DNA of 64,000 bases. Origin: Pempheris klunzingeri (taxonomy: Eukaryota; Chordata; Actinopteri; Acropomatiformes; Pempheridae). The position numbers and the translations under genes were made by a program. Position 1 is the first letter of the stretch. Each line of letters starts with the position of its first letter. Below are positions 1 to 13,545 of this stretch, one piece after another. Location: assembly GCF_042242105.1 (NCBI RefSeq), contig NC_092022.1, positions 8,614,001-8,678,000 on the forward strand. Reading direction: 5' to 3'. Under the pieces are notes generated by a model that did not search any database, was not told where the DNA came from, and saw only the letters and a program-made list of their open reading frames with translations.

Positions 1-2067
1 TGAACATGGGACAATTATGCTAATCATTCCACATCCAAGCATGTAATTCTAAAGTGAAATAAAGTTCACCACCTTGAGTAGGAAAGCCCAGTGAAGAATG
101 CCCCCCTATGTTGAAACTTGGACCATTAAGAAATAAAAATTAGGGTATGGTCAGCCATCAGTGTAGATCTTTGAAGAAGGAAATTCAAGAGTGACTGAGG
201 AGTTATTGACTGTTTTATGTTAATTACCATGCAGACGTAGGCTAGATGTCAACTATACAGCAATGGTGATGCTTTCCAAAATACTTAATATTCTAAGACT
301 GGCACATAATTAGATATGGCCTAACTTTTATGGGCTATTCTGGCCCCTGCTAATGGCACTGTGCTCGGACTCAAACAGGCCAATAAAGCATAGTCTAACG
401 TTGTATACTGGGCATTATTAGAAAGAGGCAGACACTATTAAGAGCCATCAAATCCATCTCAAACTGGGCAGTGCAATTTCTTTGCTGGGAGACCGGTAAA
501 ACAAAAAGACAGCCTTTTCTAATCTGTGGTTAATTTAATATGTTTATTGCATGGGTGGCCAGTTTAATGAGAAGTCTCTGGGCTACATCTCTCCTGAAAT
601 ATAATAGAGATCAGTTCTAGCAAGAATCCACTAGGCAAATAGCACAACAACTGCATAATGTCAAAAATATTTTGTCTCCATGGTAACCCCACAGCATTCA
701 TATATGCTGCGAATGTTCATTGAAAGTGGTTTCTTCATTGTTAAGGATTTCGACATTGAGAGCAGGCTGTGGGGTCCCAGTGGTAGGTTGCTCCTGCTGG
801 TTGGTCGGTTTAGTTAAAGATAGATCAGAGTAGAGCAAATACTGTTCTGACTTTCCCTCTCGTCTATACAGATGGTTTGGCAGGGTGACAAGACAAACTG
901 GGCCTGGCATCAAACCCCAACCTCTATTTCATGGTGGCTTAGCACTTTCTCTCTCACTAGATTACACTTGCTGTGTCACAGGGGTCCAGCCCTTCAGACT
1001 TATTTACCAATCCAATGACCAATCCATTTGCCAGATATTATTGTGGAGAGCTTGTGACAGGGGACCAAATAAGAGCTGATCATTGATACCACAGTCCAGG
1101 TCAATCCACAGCGTTCTCTATTCGACGTAACTGCAATTGATTTTGAAGGTGTGGCTTTAATATGAAGGATGATCTGTTGATTAGAACCATAACTGCTACA
1201 TGAGTGTGTGCTCGACTCAGAGAGCATGGGCTGTGAAATGCGATATGCATTGTGCGAATTACTGTTCGAGTACGAGCCACTAACACATGAAGTGCAGAGT
1301 ACACATGCAGAAAACCCATATCTTTTCAAGAAATGGGACCAGAGCCTAGGATTTCCTGGATTTCTCTGCGGGCCCCTCTCTCCACCACATATACACATGC
1401 ATGAGCGGCCACACAAACCACATGCGCGCACACAGAGACTGATTCAGTCAGCGGAGGGACAGGCCGAGGAATGATGTGACTCATACAGGGTCTATTAAAC
1501 GTAGTGGGAGAACCGTGATGGTGCCTCAGTTCAGCTTTACACTGACCACAAACCAACAGTGGAGGTTATGAGGATTTAAAAATGAGACTAATAAGCATCA
1601 CTAGCATTTGAAACAACATATCTGAGGCCATGGGACTGGCCATGGGACTCCCTGCGTATGTCTATTAAGATGCCATCTAGCACTTACTTTTTATGAAAAA
1701 ATCTTCATTCCTGTTACTGAGCTACAGGAGGACCTGGGTGAATTTCCTTATTAGGTCCAGCATAATTCCTTTATATTGTCAAGTGAGGCTTTGAAATCCC
1801 AGAAGGAATAGGCCTAGTTGCCATTTTGGCTACAGTTGAAAGACGTCATTATTGGTAGGTGGTCAATGGAAGAATCACTGGGACATCACAATTCCAGATG
1901 AAATGTTTTTTCTTCTTCATATTTTTTTGTGTAACTAGACATGCTGCTGCTGCATCAGGAAAACAGACAGAGAAATGAAATGTAATAATAAAAAGTAGTG
2001 ACCTTCAACCTCAACAGGTAAAACCTTTTCCAGCACTCACTCGACATCTTTCACAATTTTAAGAATT

Positions 2068-2136
2068 TTAAGAGTTGATTAAAACTCTTAAGAGTGCCTA
2101 CCGTACACCTAATCGTTTTGATGAGCAGGTACGGTA
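2068..2136. repeat. Two adjacent small inverted repeats
   Basis: TTAAGAGTT (2068-2076) and AACTCTTAA (2083-2091) form a perfect 9-bp stem with a 6-nt loop. Immediately after, TACCGTAC (2099-2106) and GTACGGTA (2129-2136) form a second perfect 8-bp stem around a 22-nt loop. I see no gene nearby that would make these a terminator. They may be chance or the remains of a small foldback element. Confidence 0.5.
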
Positions 2137-3519
2137 TCTGAGATTTCATTCATTTCATAAACTGCCATAACAGAAATTGGATCTTCATCAAATAAAATTA
2201 GAGACATACAATTATTTAGTTACTGCTACTGAATGAGTCGAGTTCTTTGTGCACATTCTAGTGAGACACAAATAGACCAACACAACGCACTGATGGTAAA
2301 AAAAAAAACACAATTATGTGTTCATCAGATGAATTACTGAGTTGATGAGTTATTTTTCTTTATTTGTATTTTCCAATAGGCTTTATATTGTCAGTTTCAA
2401 TAGCAATACATATGTGCTGTGTGCATGTCTTTATTCAAAAATGTGTACAACTGAAAAATAAAAAAGGAAAATGGAGAATGAGAGGGCAAGACACATTTCA
2501 ATATGGCTATTGTTTCAATCGCTGTGCCACGCTGTGAGACAGTTACCACATCCGCAGGGTAAGTATAATGCCACCACTTCATATTCTTATAAAACAAGCA
2601 AGGTACCAACCTTCAATGCTCCTTTACCTTGTCTGGCCCTCTCACATTCTAACTCTTTGTTGATTTATTTATCAAAACTGCCAGGTGTCCAAAGGGGATT
2701 CTACCCGAGTACAGATATGGCTCACTTAACCATGAGATTGTGTGGAGTATGCATACACACAGAAGGTACTATTTTGATTACTTATTACTTAACCTGTAAT
2801 GTATTCTGCCCCTTTTTTGTCTGCATGTCCTGCCCCCCCCCCCGCCGTTCCTCTCCACCGTCCTCCCCCCTAAATAAATGGAAAAATATTCACTGCCCTG
2901 GGCTACGACTGAACTTCTCACTCTCTGCATCCAATTTGAAGCGGAGCTGCTGTGGTGTCACCGGAGCGTCCAAACAGAGAGAAAGAGGAAAGGGGAGGAG
3001 GCCGGGAGGGAGGGAACAAGAGAGAAGAGCTGGCAACCTCCAGACCTCCAGACCTCCAAGGTCACACTTCTTAACCCCACTGCTAAAAATCCAATAACAC
3101 TTTATGAATGTTTTAGTTAGAGTCGTTAATGCAGCTGAGCATCTGTTTCGAAAAAGAATACAAATGAGGTGCTGTCTTGCTCTACACTTTCCCAGCTTCA
3201 CACACACATACACACACTTTGCCTCTGGGCACGACATCCTGATGTTCAGGGGAAAAGTGGCCCCTAGGACCTGGACTCCACAGTGCTAAGCCAGAACCAT
3301 CTCTTTGGATTTGACTGGCTGCATATTTAAAATCAATAGACAGGTTAAACATCTGGCCCTTTAGATTCAAAGCTATGCAGCAACTCTCTTACAAACCAAC
3401 TTGCTGGCTTGCATTACCTCTTACTGAAGTTGCAGCTCAAGAACAAAGGGACTGCTATGTATTGACTGTTTAACAGCAAATGTCAAAATGACACAGGTTC
3501 AGACTTTGCCATTATACAC

Positions 3520-3556
<37 letters not shown>
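3520..3556. repeat. Compound (TA)n(CA)n microsatellite
   Basis: About 10 units of TA are followed directly by about 8 units of CA. This is a simple sequence repeat in intergenic DNA with no associated gene. Confidence 0.95.
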
Positions 3557-4109
3557 CACAATAATGTACCAAGTGTAAGCCAGGTAGAAGAGAGTGAAAG
3601 AAACTTGGCCTCGGTGTCAAGGTCAGCTAAAATATTCTTTGGTGAAATCATCCCAGAGGTTTTAGTGGCACAGACTTCCAGCAGAGGTCTGAGTGCTGCA
3701 GACCTCAGAGTGGATTAAGTGGTAGACCTATATTTCCAGATAGAACAGTCTCTCAAGCATGACTCAATACCAAACACTCCCCGACACACTCTGCAAGCTA
3801 CATGCTCAATCCAATAGGTAGAAATAAATTCAATTCAAGACTATGAGAAAGTCTGCATTAAAGGAGGGAGCGGGTCTTTGTGCGTCTGTGTGTGTACTGT
3901 GCACATGAGTGTCTCTGCAGTACAAAAGTGAGTGAGAAGGCTCAGTAGTTTAAATAAGCCAACAGGGTTGTGTACCCTCCTATTTGCCCGTGTGGGAGCT
4001 TGTGGACACAGGAGAAAAGGCCACGGGGAAGAAGGGAATAGAGGTGTCGCAGTGGCCATGATGATGATGGAGTGTCTACAAATATGACTCCAAACAGGGT
4101 CATTTTGAT

Positions 4110-4480
4110 TTGGCGGCAATACGCAAAGGCTGGCCCGTTAACTCCTGACCTTTTGAGTGTGACCTGTGGGGGAAGGGTCTATCCGCCAGGAGAGGACAGA
4201 AAGAAAGGGAGAAAGAGAGAGAGGGGCTGTGCAGTGTCAGGCCCATTATGACCCGCTAAAAACTCGGGCCGCTCTCCGGCGAGGAGCCATCCATCATCCG
4301 GGCCTCTCTAATCAGCATGTTTGTCACTGTAACTAAACAGTGGGCTGAGCCACATCGCCACGCTATTGGCCCTGACAGGGAGAAATAAATCTGCTGCCGG
4401 CCAATGGGCTGCAGGCAGCCGAGCGTGACAGGAAAGGTGACAGACTCTTGAGGTCTCAACTAGTGCGAGATTAAGGGGAA
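4110..4480. promoter_or_regulatory. GC-rich candidate conserved non-coding element
   Basis: This block is clearly richer in G+C than its AT-rich surroundings and carries two CCAAT-type sequences (CTATTGGCC near 4363 and GGCCAATGGG near 4400), CpGs and a TAATCAGC homeodomain-like motif near 4310. No open frame with splice sites runs through it. The composition suggests a regulatory element or an old CpG-rich promoter. The call rests on composition and motifs only, because no alignment could be made. Confidence 0.25.
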
Positions 4481-7089
4481 CTAGCCCAGACTCTGGGGCG
4501 GAGGAAACATTTGAACAGTTTTACTGGTCTTTAGGCAGCAGTCGGAGCTGGGGCTACAGTGGCGTGGGTGTTGAAAGTGAGAATGCCTTTGTCCCCCTCT
4601 CGCACAAGACAGGTCCATTTGTTCAGTTAGGAGGAACTCTGGTTCCCTTTGTAAGAGGTAACAGATAGGTGTTCTGTTCGCTTTCCCCATGACATCTCAG
4701 GAGTGAAAATCCTTTCTGTGGTGGTCACACAGGATTAATCCTGGCACATTCTTCAGGAGAAAATGCTTCTCTGAAAATCGCAGTGGATTATTGTACAGTG
4801 CGTGATATTATCGCATAGTCCTAATCATTACATCTTTATGTTGAGTATATTTCAGACTTCTGTACGTCTTTGGGAAATGTGTTGGATTATGTTGAATAAA
4901 ACAAAATGAATACTGACCATATACATTTACTAAATATTAAGGGGAAAAGGATTTCTCAGATTACCATCTCTTCTGTTAAACTGAAACAAAAGGTCCGCTG
5001 GTAATATTAAAACGTTGTTGTGCTTATAAAGGCAATCCAGTCTGTTGAGCCTGGTTACTGTTGTTTTGTTTGGTTTTGTCTGGCCCTTTGCTTACATCTC
5101 AGCTGGCGGGCTCTACACAGAAGCTGAAAAGCTGCAGTTATTTGACCACTCGGAGCACGGGTCTTTTTTCCACTCACAACAGCTAGCAGCTCACAAAGGG
5201 GAAAAAACAAAATTTTCCCGACGATGCAATGCCATTCACTACCAGCAACTTGAATAAAAAATTCTGGGAAATCTCAGGAAATCACAACTGGCACTGTTAT
5301 TTTGAAGGTTTGATGGCTTACATCATAACATTGTACTTCTTTCTTTCTCCTCTGGTCTTCAGCAAACTTGGCTGGTGGTAGTTCTGTACTGTACTCTATG
5401 GGTGTTGGATTTCTCCCAAACACATATTTTACTTGCCTTCTGCTCACAGGCTGAGAACAGTAATGCACATAACTCCTTTCTCAGTCTATCACAGGCTTGT
5501 AGTTTGCAGCATTTCTACTCCAAAAACACTACATGGAGAGAGATAATAATTAAACATTTTTCTGAAACATAAAGGCTTGGCAATAGGGAACTATAGCTGC
5601 ACTGATTGTGGGCTGTGAATACATATTGTAGTAAATATAGTAAAAAAAATAGTGAAAATAAATGAAACATAAAAACCAAGTCTAAGGTCTTAATGATGTC
5701 AGACAGTACTAAAAAAAACATTAAGAGAAAAGAACACAGACACTGTCTACTACTCTTAAAAATACAGTATGAATTATGTGCACAGGTTTTACATTAAAAG
5801 GAAAAAGAACAATTTATTGATTTAGCTAAGGGTATCCCTCTTTGATGTTATTTTTTATCAATCACCATGGACCTAAATATTTAAACCTCAAATGTCTTCA
5901 TTTTTTGTGACTGATAGAACATTGTGGAGGCATTCCTATAACAGTTCAATGCTTGTGCATTGTGCTAAGGTGTCTATGGAAATTCAAGCGGTAGTGTGTT
6001 TTACATATCTCCTTTATGTTATCAGACATACTATACCTTCCTCTTATCAGGTGTACTGTGACTGAGCGAAAAAAAAATATATATATATCTTCCAGCTCCA
6101 ATCCATAATCTTGTGTCAATAGATAATCATTTAATAAGCAGAGTATTCTTTTTTTAACAGCACTGGTAGTAACCCTGGGTCGCATTTCACACTCCATGGG
6201 TTACAGTGGTGGCGGTGGCGGGTTGCAGAAAGGAGGTGAACATACATATACTCATTTCTGCAAAGTAAAATGACACTATATCAAATCAAGCACTTCCATA
6301 TGTGGACTGCTGCTGCTGTTGTGGGTCTGGCAGGGTAGGGGCAGGGAAACAGACCAAAAGATGGGCTGTGCTCCTTGGCTCAGTGAGGGACAAGGGCATT
6401 CTGTGATCTCTGGAGCCTCCTACTGAGAAAAAACAGGAACTGTCTCATACTGGGCTGTCCATAAACTGGTGTGTGTCAAATGTAAGGCAACAATCCATCT
6501 GACCTCAAGCCTCAACATTTGAGGAGTACTGACTACTACTGAAACACTAGAGATGCATCATATAACATCATCAACTACATGAAAACAAGTTATAAAATTA
6601 CTTTTTGCCCAAATCCCATACTCTGTGGAGCAGCTGTAGCCATTGTTAAATAGACAGTTAAACTAAGCTTGTGCAGACACAAAAATGAAGGGGGACATGG
6701 GTGCGTGGGTATGGGAGACAGACTTACTTTGAAAAGTTAATAACTTCTACTTTATCATTAGACGTGGGAATTCGGGCCATAAATCTCAAGGGCACTCTAG
6801 ACTTGTCTGGAGGCCAGCTAAGATAATTGGACGGTGTTCTGCAGTGTTGGCCTTTCCACTATTGGAGGATGTGTTTCGTGTATTAGGGAGCCACATGTTG
6901 TCAACCGTTGCAGATTTGCGGTAAAGGTCGGCATGACCCTCATGACTCTCATCACGACGTGTCAGCATGGGGTAGGAAAAAAAAACACATCCAGGAGAAC
7001 ATCTGCATAGCCCAAAATTTTCCAAGATGGCAGATTTTTTATTTTATTTTCGTGGTAATAGAGACATTACTGCTTCCTCCTCCCATCTA
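4481..7089. other. Intergenic DNA, no gene seen
   Basis: AT-rich sequence with short random open frames on both strands. No exon-like segment with flanking splice sites and no recognised repeat family were found. A short (TA)n run lies near 6078. Confidence 0.55.
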
Positions 7090-7300
7090 AAAGAAATTAA
7101 ATTAGCCACTTTGCCGCAGTGTGGGTCAGTGGCTCACGCAGTGGCCTTTTACTGGAAGCTCCCCTTTGCCAAGCTTGTCTTTACAGACATAAATTAGGCC
7201 AGGAGTGCTTGGCTAAAACATGTCAGGGGCTAAACGAAGATTGAGTGATGAGGTCGAACAGGGGAGACTGAGGACCAGGAGGACTGGCGGAATGGAGAAA
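7090..7300. promoter_or_regulatory. Candidate conserved non-coding element
   Basis: A low-complexity-free block of balanced base composition, including TAAATTAGGCC near 7190 and several CTTTGCC/TTGCCAAG motifs (nuclear factor I-like half sites, near 7169). It lies in a gene-free region and contains no splice-flanked frame. It could be an enhancer, but the evidence is only compositional. Confidence 0.18.
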
Positions 7301-10300
7301 CTCTTGTGTCCCTCACCCCTCCCTTGCTGATCCCCCTCCTCCCCCAAATGAAGGAGGAGGGATCCTCCAGTTCCCCAGTACATGAGTTGGCACAAGTTAG
7401 AGCTCAGGAAGTCCAGGAGACGCCTCTGCCTGCCCTGAGAGTGAAACCTAAAACCAGTGACATAGCCAATACATGTCATATTCTTTCAGTCAAGAATGGT
7501 TTATTTTTCATGGAATTTCAACCTAAAATCTGTTCTTCATAATTATCCTGATTTGTTTGAAAAACCAAGGTGGATAGGTCTGGCCCAATTGCCAACAAGA
7601 GACCACTGTTATGTTTGGTTGTTAAAAAAATATATGCTTTTCAGCAAGACATAATTTTTCACATTTCCAAAACAATGACAAAATGTTCTTGTTCTGCAGT
7701 GGAAGCAGTAAATATCTTCTCAGCAGTTGCCATTACTGAGTCAAAAATGCAGCAAATCAGTTCAAACAGACAGAATATTGGGGAATAAACATGCATGTTG
7801 TAAAGGCAGCCAGAGTCACATACATTGAGTCTGAGTGCCTGCGGGTACTTGGAGCTACTCCAGGTGCTGTTCTTCATCTAAATAGCCCAAGTCATTGAAA
7901 AAGGCCAGGGAGAGTCTGATCCAAATGCTCCCTGCTTTTGGCGGAATCTCACTACAGGTCTCAAGGAGACATTTTTATGTTAAAGGAACAACAAAAATTA
8001 CTGGACATTCTCCCAGAGCTGTGTTGAAACAGATTGTAGGAAACATATTTAAACTTGTGCAACAGAAGGGTTTAAATTGTCTATAAAATCTGTTTCTTCC
8101 CGTTCAATAACAAACACAAGTATCTTTATCTGTCAATGAACTGCTAAAGCTTTGTCATACTGCCAATAACTTCCTGTGGTGTAAATGAAATGTGTAAGTA
8201 CAATAATGACAAAGTTTAATTACCCCTGACCAGCTTACCTCAAACAATATGGATGGAAATACAGTATTTATGCCATAGCAGAACCTTTCCATACTTTTTC
8301 CATGTAAACATTTTATCAGAAATAAACTTACCATACATTGGTCGGCTGTAATTCAATCAATACCTACAAGACAGTAAAACAGGACACAATAGCACACTAT
8401 TATGCCATTCATACAATTTTGTACATTTTTTAAGTTATTTAGTGTCATGTGCAGGATACTCCGATTCAGATTCACAGGTTCAAGACAGTGTACTATGTCT
8501 GTATCTGCTAATTAAAAGTGTGTTTGTGCCATTTCAATCATCTGTTTTTTATTATTATCTAAACAACATATTTGGAAATGAAGACAAATTTCAATTTCAA
8601 CTATGTTACTTTAACTGTCTTGTGCGAACATCTATTAGTTGCTGAGCTGATTCATGCTCCCACATTTCAGGTGTATTCTCTTTGTGTCCACTTTAATGTA
8701 ATTTAAGGTATATCAACTGGATTAATCAAGAGATTTGTTTACAATTTGCTTGTGTTGCCGGACTCTTCCATTGGGCGTGACTAGCGATGTGGTCCCATGC
8801 CTCAATGTCATTAAGATGGTGATTAACATGCTATCATGACTAATAACAATAATGGACAAATATATTAAGCTATAAGTATGTTTATTCAAAATAAAAAAAT
8901 GTTTTATGGTGTACAACATACAGCTCTCAGTTCAAACATCTTCACCTGCCACACTTCTCAGACCACTGAGTTGACCTCAATATCATTAAAATTGAAAACA
9001 TGAAGAATCAAATAACAATAAGATAAGAATAAAAATAATGATAACCTAGCCTATCACTGTTTATAGTCAGTGGAAAAATTACGTCTGTACCTTTAAAAGT
9101 TCTCGTTCCACTATTAACACCAAGTTGGTGAGGCTTGGCGTAGAATGGGTGGGGGCTGGATGGGCTCCGCTCTTCTGTTTAAAAAACCCTGAGGTATTAG
9201 GGTGGACTAATCTTTAAAAGGTTAATTTATTCATAGAGATTTTGACAGAGATGTATGGCCGAACCAACATCTCAGGCACCTCTTCCCAGAGGGAGAGGAC
9301 TTGTGCAAAGAACAGAGAGGGAGAAAGGCAGAGGAGGGAGGAGGAAGTGGGGGAGTTAGGCAGAAAGATGGAGTGCAGAGGAGAGACAGAGTGGGAAGTC
9401 AACATGCTATAAACACAAACACATAATTACCTCATAGGGGCTGACAATGACTCTGGCCTTTAACCCAGTACACTTAGAGCTCTCCAGTCTGTCCTTTTAG
9501 CTCAGGAAGACAAATGTAAACTTAGTGCAATCAACACTCTGCACATAATGTTTCAATAATAAAACCAGACCACATATGCTTGGATGTGTGAGAATTAGGT
9601 TCTTCTGCAGATCATTTTTTCCTATATTAGCAGTTTAATATTTACAGAACAATAAAACAAAAGGATTTTGAAATGACTGTATCAAAGTCATATTCAATTA
9701 TTATTTACAATGACTAAACTATTCTTAATCACTTTGTGTGTGGATGGCCAACACTGACTGGATTTTTTTTTTTTCATAGAAATATGCAGCCTTTTTGATT
9801 GATTAATAAATTTTTATTACTTTTCTACATGCACTCAATGAAACGTCAAGGAGAAGCATTCAAATCCTTCTCAAGTGCATTGTCATACAATAACAAAATT
9901 GACAAAATAACAGAAGACATAAAGTTGACTGTGCTAGCTTACCTATATTATTAAGTTTCAAGTGTTTCATTTTTATACTGTCAATTATCATTGAGCCGTC
10001 AATAAAATTGGTCCGTGTTTAGCCTCTCTGGACCTTTTAGTCCCAACCATAGAAGTAGTCCTGCCATCCTTTGAAGGTAAAATACTGTAAACCAATCAGA
10101 TGTGACCACTGTCAGGCCACTGTGAAACCTGAACAGACAGGACTCCAGACAAAACCATGAGTGGAAGCCAGGAGCACCTTACTCAAATAAAACAACAATG
10201 AACTTAAGCATGTTTACAGGTCTTACTAATGATTAGCTGCTGGGCTTTTGTAAACTGTTTATCTAGAAGGGATGGAGTGTGGAGTTCTGGAGTTTCTGAA

Positions 10301-10600
10301 AACCAACTGCACAAATTCCCCAATGCAAGTGCAGTGGAAAAACTACATGAAAAACAAAGCGAGCGTCTTGAAATTTAGTGATTCAAACACACAGACACAC
10401 ATTCTGTAGTTTTGTGGCTTTACTCAGGGCAAAACAGTCTGCCATCCCTGTTGTATACATTTGCTACGAATTGTGATGCAGTTATATTGCTTCATTGTTT
10501 ACATAGATGAAGCTATTTCAGTTCTATTAAGCTGTATTTAATTGTTTGTATATAATATTAAGTTAGTTATTGTGTGGTCTGTGAAAAATAATTATTACAC

Positions 10601-10623
10601 AAAAAAAAAAAAAAAAAAAAAAA
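10601..10623. repeat. Poly-A run (23 bp)
   Basis: A homopolymer of 23 A. It could be the tail of a decayed retroposed element, but no target duplication or recognisable SINE/LINE sequence was found upstream by eye. Confidence 0.9.
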
Positions 10624-11263
10624 TCGCTATTTCATCCAAGTATCTGTTTAAGAACAAAAACACTGAGCTATATATTTAATACTGAAAAAGCAGTGATTCA
10701 ATCTAATATTGGGGGTTAAATATCCAAGCCTCTTAGTATAGCAACACTTTGTCAAGCATAGTATAGAGTTTATGACCTTTGGAAAATTGTAAACAAATGC
10801 CCATAGGAGTCCATTTTTAAAGAAGACAGGAGCAGACTGCAGAAATTAAACTGCATGCACATAGACCCTTCAGTTTGAGTTAAATGATGCTGAAAGCATA
10901 ACATAGAGATTTCGGACTGTCAGTCTTTTACGGCAAGGGGTTTTCTCTAAAACATTTAGAGACTGTGAAAATAAACAGAAAATTCTAAACAATCAGGGCT
11001 TTTGCGTGACTGTGCCAACAAAAACCTAAACACAGGAGGGGCTGATGTGGCATTTCATACAAAAGGCCAGCGCTCTGGATCAACAAGACCAGAAAATGAA
11101 GTGATGCTTTGTAAGACTCCATTTACAACATCTGTGAGAGTTTCAGACAGCTAAATTAAGTGCTCATATTATCCGATTTCAAATGCATGTCTGAGTACGT
11201 ACATCATTGTATTTGTTAACATTTTGCAACATTACCTATGTCATTTTACTTGCCAGCTCTCTT

Positions 11264-11281
11264 AAAAAAAAAAAAAAAAAA
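11264..11281. repeat. Poly-A run (18 bp)
   Basis: A homopolymer of 18 A in intergenic DNA. No element body was recognised next to it. Confidence 0.9.
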
Positions 11282-12229
11282 GTCAGCAGGGGTAAAGCAA
11301 TAGGGTAAAACCTAAAGAGAATCAAAACCAAAATCAATCTCCCTCGTCAGATATCTCAGAAAAACACCTCATCAGAAAAGAAAACATTTGTATGCGCATG
11401 TATTTCTGCAAGTCACTCACTACTCACTGAGATATAACTTAATTTGTACTGTGAGATTTTTCCTTGAAGTGGCCACGCATCACAGCACATGATCACATTT
11501 TTAGTTTTCCTCCTCTCCGCCTGGATTGTCTAATGCTGTGAACTGCTGAATTGTTCCAACTGCCTTAAATGTTTAAGGTTTCAGACAGTTATAATGACTG
11601 ATTTCTTTCACATTTTCCGAGTATGACCTTTTTAATTTGACCTTCTCTGTTTGGTAATACATGGTGAAACTACCTAAATATGGAAAATGGTATGTGTTCT
11701 GTTTGTAAGACTGTCAGTAGGGGAACTGGGCAAACCACAGACAGTCAAGGCATGTGCATTCGTATAGTTGGCAACCTGTCAACACTGATGTATGACAGCT
11801 ACTGTATGATGTTAAGAGGGCCAGCTCCAGGTCATCAGGCAGACATATTATGGCTGCAGATCACTCTGGGGTTAAACCTTCTGTGTGTGTGTGCACTGGG
11901 CAGCACGCCCAATGGTTGTTACATACCCAAGTTCATGACGGAAAAAGTTCCAGTTCTCAAGACGAGTTACATCTGCGCTGTTCTAGGTATTCAGACTGTA
12001 AGGGACATGATAAGACTGACATGGAAAACCTGGTCCAGTGTAAATGTGTCATCTCTGATTATGGCTGACGACACATGAACAACAGTCAGTCCACTTTCCC
12101 TTCATGAATGCCGGTTATAAATCAATCAAAACAGAAAAACATCTTTTCAAAAACAACCTGGTAGTGATGCTATCATTGCGTGTTGGTGCTTATGACATGG
12201 CTCTGCAAAACTGCGATACATAGCAATGA

Positions 12230-12720
12230 CCCTGACAGCCCAGACTTTGGCACCGACATACAGGAAGAGGAGGAGGTGGGAACACAACCCTAACTTCTCT
12301 TTCACCTTTCCTCCCTCCTTCACCCAGACGATTTGGGCCATGCTGGTCTCTCACCCTCCCTGTCTCCCCAGTACCCTTGCTCTGGGCGCATCTAATTGAA
12401 AGCGATCTCGGGGCTGAGAGAGTTCCGTTTCTTCTCTAATCCCTCCGCTGGGGGAGGCTCACATGGTCTCAATTACCCCCACCCCACCCCAGAACACTGG
12501 GTCCCCTCTCTCTGCTCTCTCCCTCTGCTCCTCATCGGCCTGCTCCTCTGCCAATGCACCAGCCCAGGCCCTTTTTCAGCAGTTTATGTTATTAAGCACA
12601 CACTGCCGAGTTCCTGTCCTTCACAGGGGCCTGGAGATGTTATCTCCCCTGCCGCCGTATACAGTTACCTCCAAAATATTCCATAAATTAGATTGGGATT
12701 GGCAATTCGGAATATAGAGG
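12230..12720. promoter_or_regulatory. Candidate conserved non-coding element block
   Basis: A pyrimidine-rich, GC-richer block carrying CATCTAATTGAAAG near 12389 (homeodomain core TAATTG) and CTCAATTACCCCC near 12470. The open frames across it lack splice sites and change identity between frames, so I do not regard it as coding. Enhancer-like in appearance; unproven. Confidence 0.22.
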
Positions 12721-13049
12721 TGGAGGCTGAGGTGGTCAGGGATTGGCTGGAGATGGGAGGGAATCGGGGCGGTGGAGGTGGTGGGAGTGGGGATGAGGAT
12801 AAGGGAAGTAATAGCATAGGAGGATCTCCTTGTGTTTACACTGGACGGAGAACCACTGGGAGGTATGTCACTGGCAAAGTAAAGGTGCACAGAGAAGAAG
12901 TGGAGGGTGCTTAAGGGCTTTGGGATAAGAAGGAGAGGAGACCCAAATCCAGTTCCTATTTGGATAGAGATTCTTTTGGAGGTGGAGTTGAATATCTAGT
13001 CTGAAAAGGGTTAGACTGGGCATTTATTGGGCTTGGGGGGCTGTGTGCA

Positions 13050-13260
13050 GTGATATGCATGCATCCCCCTCCTGTAATTAAACAAGGCTGTATTTGGACA
13101 AGTGACTTTTCAAGCCCTGAACAGCTCTGTCAATCCTCAGAGCATGGAGAAAGGTCCAGAGCCAGGACATCCGTGGCCAATTAGATTAGGAGGAACCTGT
13201 GAGGTCTCCAAACAATGGGCTCTCTGAGGATCTGCAATAACACAAACATGGCCCCTGACA
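13050..13260. promoter_or_regulatory. Candidate enhancer with homeodomain/TALE-type motifs
   Basis: Contains TGTAATTAAACAAG near 13074, CTGTCAATCC near 13129 (PBX/MEIS-like TGTCAATC) and CCAATTAGATTAGG near 13178, within about 120 bp of evenly complex sequence. Such clustering of TAATTA-type and TGTCAATC-type sites is common in developmental enhancers. There is no supported frame. The target gene cannot be told from this window. Confidence 0.28.
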
Positions 13261-13527
13261 CACAACTCCAGCACTTCAAAAGAAACCATTACAGGTCTTA
13301 GCTGATGCAGTTAAATACACATATTAACAATCACAAATTAATTACACTGGCCTGCTATCTGCAAAAGTTCAAGGCCATTTGGACTCTAGAAATCAGTTGT
13401 AGTCTTTAAAGAGCTCGTCTTACAGACAGGGACTGCATTCATAATTAGTGGATGGCTATTAACCATGAAACTGCAAACAAACCTGTGTAAAAACATGTGA
13501 GAAATACTGACATGGCAAAACAAATTC

Positions 13528-13545
13528 TTTTTTTTTTTTTTTTTT
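13528..13545. repeat. Poly-T run (18 bp)
   Basis: A homopolymer of 18 T in intergenic DNA, with no recognised element attached. Confidence 0.9.

Larger units (their letters stand above)
1..4109. other. Intergenic DNA, no gene seen
   Basis: I find no convincing exon on either strand. The longest open frame (2471-3097, +) runs through a poly-C tract, resembles nothing I know and has no useful splice context. The stretch is AT-rich and holds a pair of small inverted repeats near 2.1 kb and a TA/CA microsatellite near 3.5 kb. Confidence 0.6.
7301..12229. other. Intergenic DNA, no gene seen
   Basis: AT-rich DNA with poly-A runs at 10601-10623 and 11264-11281 and no supported exon. A 132-codon open frame at 11680-12078 (+) contains no recognisable domain and I consider it a chance frame. 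Confidence 0.55.

Noticed and set aside
2471-3097. 208-codon open frame (+)
   Set aside because: It crosses a poly-C tract and low-complexity basic sequence, shows no domain, and overlapping frames are equally open. A chance frame is the simpler explanation.
11680-12078. 132-codon open frame (+), the longest in its region
   Set aside because: No recognisable domain, no splice context, no promoter and composition like the flanking DNA.
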